Source: Mycolicibacterium sp. TUM20985 (GTDB taxonomy: Bacteria > Actinomycetota > Actinomycetes > Mycobacteriales > Mycobacteriaceae). From it: 64,000 nt of DNA. Location of the stretch: positions 4,030,001 to 4,094,000 of the forward strand of contig NZ_AP027291.1 in assembly GCF_030295745.1 (NCBI RefSeq), in the 5' to 3' direction. Below are positions 60,878-64,000 of the stretch, piece by piece. A model generated the notes under the pieces. It was not told where the DNA came from and did not search any database. It saw nothing but the letters and a program-made list of their open reading frames with translations. Every line of letters begins with the position of its first letter. Positions within the stretch are counted from its first letter, which is position 1. A program made the position numbers and the translations under genes.

Positions 60878-62506
60878 ATGGCCGAGCTAACGGACATCAG
60901 CACAGTGGAGAATCCGGCATGCGCTCTGGGCGATCTGCTGCGTCGGCGCGCCTTGGAGGCGCCGGACCGGCCTTTCTGCTACGTGGCCGGAAGCGGTTAC
61001 ACCTTTGCAGAACTCGACCGGCGGACCGATGAGATCGCCACCGGACTCGCTGCGCACGGCGTGAAGCGTGGCGACCGGGTAGCGCTCGTGATGCCGAACC
61101 GGATCGAATTCCTCGAGGCCTACTTTGGAGTGGCCAAACTCGGAGCGATTAACGTCCCGCTCAACGCTTTCCTCAAGGGCGACTTCCTCCGTCACCAACT
61201 CGCGGACTCTGAGGCGTCCGTCCTGATCGCCGACGGCCCGGGGTGCGCTGCGGTCGAACCTCTGCTTGCCGAGCTGCCGGCGATGCGACTGATCGCATAC
61301 CTCGACCCAGAATTACCTTCGATCACCGGGGTCGGCAATGTCTTACCGTTCGAGGCCGTCGCCGAGCCGGGCGGTGTTCCACCAGCGGTCGACCTCACGA
61401 CCGACGACACGATGTCCATCCTGTATACCTCCGGTACCACCGGATATCCGAAGGGATGCGTTCTACCGCACGGGTTTTACCTCCGCGTGGGGACGTTGTC
61501 CATCCAGGCCCTCGGGCTAGAGGCCGACGACACACTGTTCACCGCGCTGCCAATGTTCCATCTCAGCGGCGGCGTCTGGATGATCGCGTCGGCGCTAATC
61601 CGGGGCATTCCTGCGCACTTCGAACCGCAGTTCAGCGCGCGGACGTTCTTGACCAATGCGGCGAAAGCTCACGCCACCGTGGCCCTCGGGGTCGGAGCGA
61701 TGTGTCACGCGTTGATGGCTACCCCGCCAGGCGCCGCCGACCACGCCCACGGTATCCGTCTGATGATGGTCGCGCCGCTGAACACCACTGTCCAGACGCA
61801 GTTCAAAGCGCGCTTCGGTATCGAGCCATGGGTTGAGGTGTACGGACAAACTGAATGCATGCCGTTGTCGTTCAACCCGGCTGCTGACGAAGGGGACCCC
61901 TCAGGATGCGGTTTTGCCGCACCTGATGTGGAGGTCGCCTTGCTCGGCGACGATCTCAAACTAGTCGCCCAGGGCGAGGTCGGCGAAATCTGTGTCAGGC
62001 CGAAGCAGAAGTACGCCATGTTCGACCAGTACTGGCAGAATCCCGAGGCCACCCTGAAGGCGTTCCGCGGACTCTGGTATCACACCGGGGATTCGGGGCG
62101 ACGTCTGCCGAGTGGCCAGTTGCAGTTCGTCGACCGCAAGGCAGATGTGTTGCGCCGTAAGGGCGAGAATGTGTCCAGCTTGGAGTTGGAGGGCGCCATA
62201 CGGGGCCTCCCGAAGGTCGCGGAAGTCGCCGTGATCGCGGTCCCGTCCGAAATCGGGGAGGACGAGATCAAGGCCTGCCTAGTGGTTCAACCGGGCGAAA
62301 CCCTCTCTCCAGGCGAGCTGTTCGATGAGTTGCGTACCGCAGTCCCCTACTTCGCAATGCCGAGGTACGTCGAGGTCATGGACGCACTTCCGGTCAACGC
62401 GATGAACCGAGTCCTCAAACACCTCCTGAAGACGCGGTCCAACGGCGACGGCGTATGGGACTTCGCCAACTTGGGGCTGACCGTGAAGGCCGACCAACGC
62501 CGTTGA
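60878..62506 (+). CDS. Acyl-CoA synthetase (AMP-binding, CaiC/FadD-like)
   Basis: 542 residues. AMP-binding P-loop ILYTSGTTGYPKGC (181-194), VYGQTEC, the GLWYHTGDSGRRLPSG region with its adenylation Asp, and a C-terminal FVDRKADVLRRKGENVSSLE hinge. The catalytic Lys of the usual C-terminal PKT motif is not clear: the end reads PVNAMNRVLKHLLK, where Arg or Lys could serve. It activates a carboxylic acid as CoA thioester with ATP, the entry step to beta-oxidation. Confidence 0.9.
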   Translation: MAELTDISTVENPACALGDLLRRRALEAPDRPFCYVAGSGYTFAELDRRTDEIATGLAAHGVKRGDRVALVMPNRIEFLEAYFGVAKLGAINVPLNAFLKGDFLRHQLADSEASVLIADGPGCAAVEPLLAELPAMRLIAYLDPELPSITGVGNVLPFEAVAEPGGVPPAVDLTTDDTMSILYTSGTTGYPKGCVLPHGFYLRVGTLSIQALGLEADDTLFTALPMFHLSGGVWMIASALIRGIPAHFEPQFSARTFLTNAAKAHATVALGVGAMCHALMATPPGAADHAHGIRLMMVAPLNTTVQTQFKARFGIEPWVEVYGQTECMPLSFNPAADEGDPSGCGFAAPDVEVALLGDDLKLVAQGEVGEICVRPKQKYAMFDQYWQNPEATLKAFRGLWYHTGDSGRRLPSGQLQFVDRKADVLRRKGENVSSLELEGAIRGLPKVAEVAVIAVPSEIGEDEIKACLVVQPGETLSPGELFDELRTAVPYFAMPRYVEVMDALPVNAMNRVLKHLLKTRSNGDGVWDFANLGLTVKADQRR

Positions 62507-62513
62507 GCGTGGT

Positions 62514-63520
62514 TCACGGCATCTTCCGCCCGTACCGCTCGACGGCCCGGGATCCACCGACCTAGCACCGCGATCGAGGTTGCGGCCGATGAACACCAGC
62601 CGGTTGGTGCGTCGTTCGTCGGCACCCCAGGGGCGCCCGTCGGTCCCGTCGAACAGCATGTGCACACCCTGGAAGACGTGCTGGCGGGTCTGGCCGTCGA
62701 TGGCGAGAATACCCTTGCTGCGGAAGATGTCGACTCCCCGGGTGCTCAACAACTCACCCAACCACGCGTTGAGCTTTTCGACGTCGAGGTCGCCGTCGAT
62801 CTGAAAGCCGACCGACGTCACGGTCAGGTCGTGCTGGTGATCGGTGTCGGTCAGGAACGCCGGGTCGTCGCTGAGGACGCGCTGCAGGTCGAAGGCGCCG
62901 ACGTCGAGGATCCGGTCCAGGTCGATCTTGGCGTTCTGCGCGTGGATGATCTCGGCGCCGTGGTTGATGCCGCGCAACCGACGTTCCACGGTCTCGAGAT
63001 GCGCTGGGGTCACCAGATCGGTCTTGTTGAGGATCATTCGGTCGGCGAAGGCAACCTGTTCCACGGATTCGTTCTCGACGCCCTCGGGCTTGACTTCGTC
63101 GAGGTGGTCGAGCACGTGGGCGGCGTCGACGACGGTGATGATGGCGTCCAGCCGCAACTGATCGCGGATTTCGTCGTCGACGAAGAACGTCTGCGCGACG
63201 GGCGCCGGGTCGGCCAGTCCGGTGGTCTCGATGAGGATGTGGTCGAACCGGTCCCGGCGTCGCATCAAGGCTCCCAGGATGCGGATCAGATCACCACGCA
63301 CGGTGCAACAGATGCAGCCGTTGTTCATCTCGAAGATCTCTTCTTCGGAATCGAGCACCAACGCGTCGTCGATCCCGATCTCGCCGAACTCGTTCTCGAT
63401 CACCGCGATTCGCTTGCCGTGATACTCGGTGAGGATGCGGTTCAGCAGGGTGGTCTTGCCCGAACCCAGGAAACCGGTCAGGACGGTGACCGGCACACGG
63501 TCCTCAGTCGGCGTGGTCAT
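62514..63520 (-). CDS. CobW/COG0523-family GTPase (metal chaperone), 3' end probably frameshifted
   Basis: From ATG 63520: P-loop GFLGSGKTTLLN, the metal-binding CICC (Cys 69, 71, 72), switch ENEFGEIGID, guanine motif LNKTDL and a C-terminal CobW_C domain ending RTNRLVFIGRNLDR. After that, the same frame would run on antisense through the ligase gene to 62279, which is implausible. A one-base shift near 62550-62570 gives VGGSRAVERYGRKMP and a stop at 62514, seven bases after the convergent ligase stop. These GTPases deliver or manage Zn or Co. Confidence 0.85.
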
Positions 63521-63815
63521 GGTGATGCCCTTCGGGATAGTCGGTCAGGTGTTCTCCGAGTTCGGCCGACGAGACGTCGGCGGTCGATCTGGCGAACTTC
63601 CAGGTGCGTCGGGCGGTGCCCAGGACCGCGACCACCGTCTCCACCGGCGGGCAGCCAGGTTCGACGCAGGCCAACTGCTGCACCACCACGGTCGCCTCCG
63701 CGTCCAGTCGTAGCACCTCTGCGACAACGGCTTTCAGCGTTCGGACGTGGCCGGGGTCCGGTCGGGGTGCGGTCGACGCCGAGGATGCGCCACCGAGGTT
63801 CACGAACCCGCGCAT
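63504..63815 (-). CDS. Small His-tailed protein of zinc-type cluster
   Basis: 103 residues, overlapping the CobW start by 17 bases and the ZnuA-like stop by 16. Middle part VVQQLACVEPGCPPVETVVAV has two Cys, and the tail HLTDYPEGHHHDHAD is His-rich, suggesting metal binding. The family is not recognised by name; context with CobW and a metal-binding lipoprotein-type component supports a metal role. Confidence 0.7.
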   Translation of the reverse strand: MRGFVNLGGASSASTAPRPDPGHVRTLKAVVAEVLRLDAEATVVVQQLACVEPGCPPVETVVAVLGTARRTWKFARSTADVSSAELGEHLTDYPEGHHHDHAD

Positions 63816-64000
63816 CCCAAGCCCTTCTCGATTCGCTCCAGGTTGCCCGTCATGACCGACACGTAGTCCTGGTCCGGGCCGAGCGACCCCCGGGGGTCGA
63901 ACTCGAGTGCGGACAGCAGACTGATCTGGGCGCCGATCTCATCCGCGACCGTCTTGGACAGGTCATTGGGTAGGGCATCCTCGAAGAACACCGTCTTGAC
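63800..64000 (-). CDS. ZnuA/TroA-like metal ABC-transporter binding protein, C-terminal part
   Basis: Runs off the window. The visible 66 residues (TVFFEDALPNDLSKTVADEI, GAQISLLSALEFD, YVSVMTGNLERIEKGLGC) match the C-terminal lobe of cluster-9 solute-binding proteins, which bind Zn or Mn outside the membrane. Followed by the small His-tailed gene and the CobW gene. Confidence 0.8.
   Translation of the reverse strand, partial: VKTVFFEDALPNDLSKTVADEIGAQISLLSALEFDPRGSLGPDQDYVSVMTGNLERIEKGLGCAGS

Noticed and set aside
1..64000. CRISPR arrays, prophage genes, toxin-antitoxin pairs and riboswitches
   Set aside because: No regularly spaced short repeats, phage structural genes, recognisable toxin-antitoxin pairs or conserved riboswitch cores were seen, including upstream of the CobW-type gene.

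Overview
The window looks like the chromosome of a mycobacterium, probably an environmental, lipid- and isoprenoid-degrading member of the Mycobacteriaceae. The base composition is GC-rich. It carries a complete yrbE-mce operon with Mce-associated proteins, a mycofactocin-type short-chain dehydrogenase, luciferase-like F420-type oxidoreductases, a wax ester synthase/DGAT-like acyltransferase, AveC-family membrane proteins, many TetR regulators and several FadE-type acyl-CoA dehydrogenases. Species assignment is inference.

Layout. 1-2835: remnants of two insertion sequences (an IS3-type end inside a decayed IS30 transposase) and a frameshifted PEP-utilising enzyme. 3175-13915 (minus): a tightly coupled 13-gene mce operon (yrbEA, yrbEB, mceA-F, one Mce-associated membrane protein and four exported proteins), with a truncated third yrbE upstream. 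15206-16526: a divergent TetR pair. 16692-17939: IS3-type element B, copy 1. 17937-30101: a Sel1-repeat protein, a mycofactocin-type SDR, a thioesterase-thiolase-SDR-FadE operon, a TetR, a FadE plus carotenoid-oxygenase pair, and a divergent FadE gene split by IS3-type element A. 30152-34603: cytochrome P450, ferredoxin, ferredoxin reductase and aldehyde dehydrogenase. 34669-39336: two luciferase-like oxidoreductases, a broken DUF1295 gene and an FAD oxidoreductase gene with a premature stop. 39367-43735: a TetR gene and a kinase-like gene, each split by another copy of element B. 43857-47769 (minus): alpha/beta hydrolase, NorD-like and NorQ-like genes. 48198-56271: WS/DGAT-like acyltransferase, FAD oxidoreductase, one decayed and two intact AveC-family genes, TetR genes and a membrane protein. 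56300-60226 (minus): Baeyer-Villiger-type monooxygenase, TetR, and NorF/NorE-like (cytochrome oxidase IV/III-like) genes. 60437-64000: a decayed paralogue of the 55534 membrane protein, an acyl-CoA ligase, and a zinc-type cluster (CobW GTPase, His-tailed small protein, ZnuA-like C-terminus).

How it may fit together (inference): the region reads as a catabolic island for a hydrophobic, perhaps isoprenoid, substrate: Mce import, P450, Baeyer-Villiger and F420-type oxidations, dehydrogenases, CoA activation and beta-oxidation. Two recurring palindromes not explained by the genes may define two regulons: GAACGATCGTTC-like sites near the SDR/thioesterase, carotenoid oxygenase/FadE, luciferase-like and CoA-ligase promoters, and TGAGAC-N5-GTCTCA-like sites near the P450, aldehyde dehydrogenase, monooxygenase, TetR and NorE-like promoters. 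NorD, NorQ, NorE and NorF homologues occur without any NorB or NorC in view. At least ten genes are broken, mostly outside the intact mce operon, and three apparently identical copies of element B each keep their own 4-base target duplication, pointing to recent transposition and ongoing gene decay.
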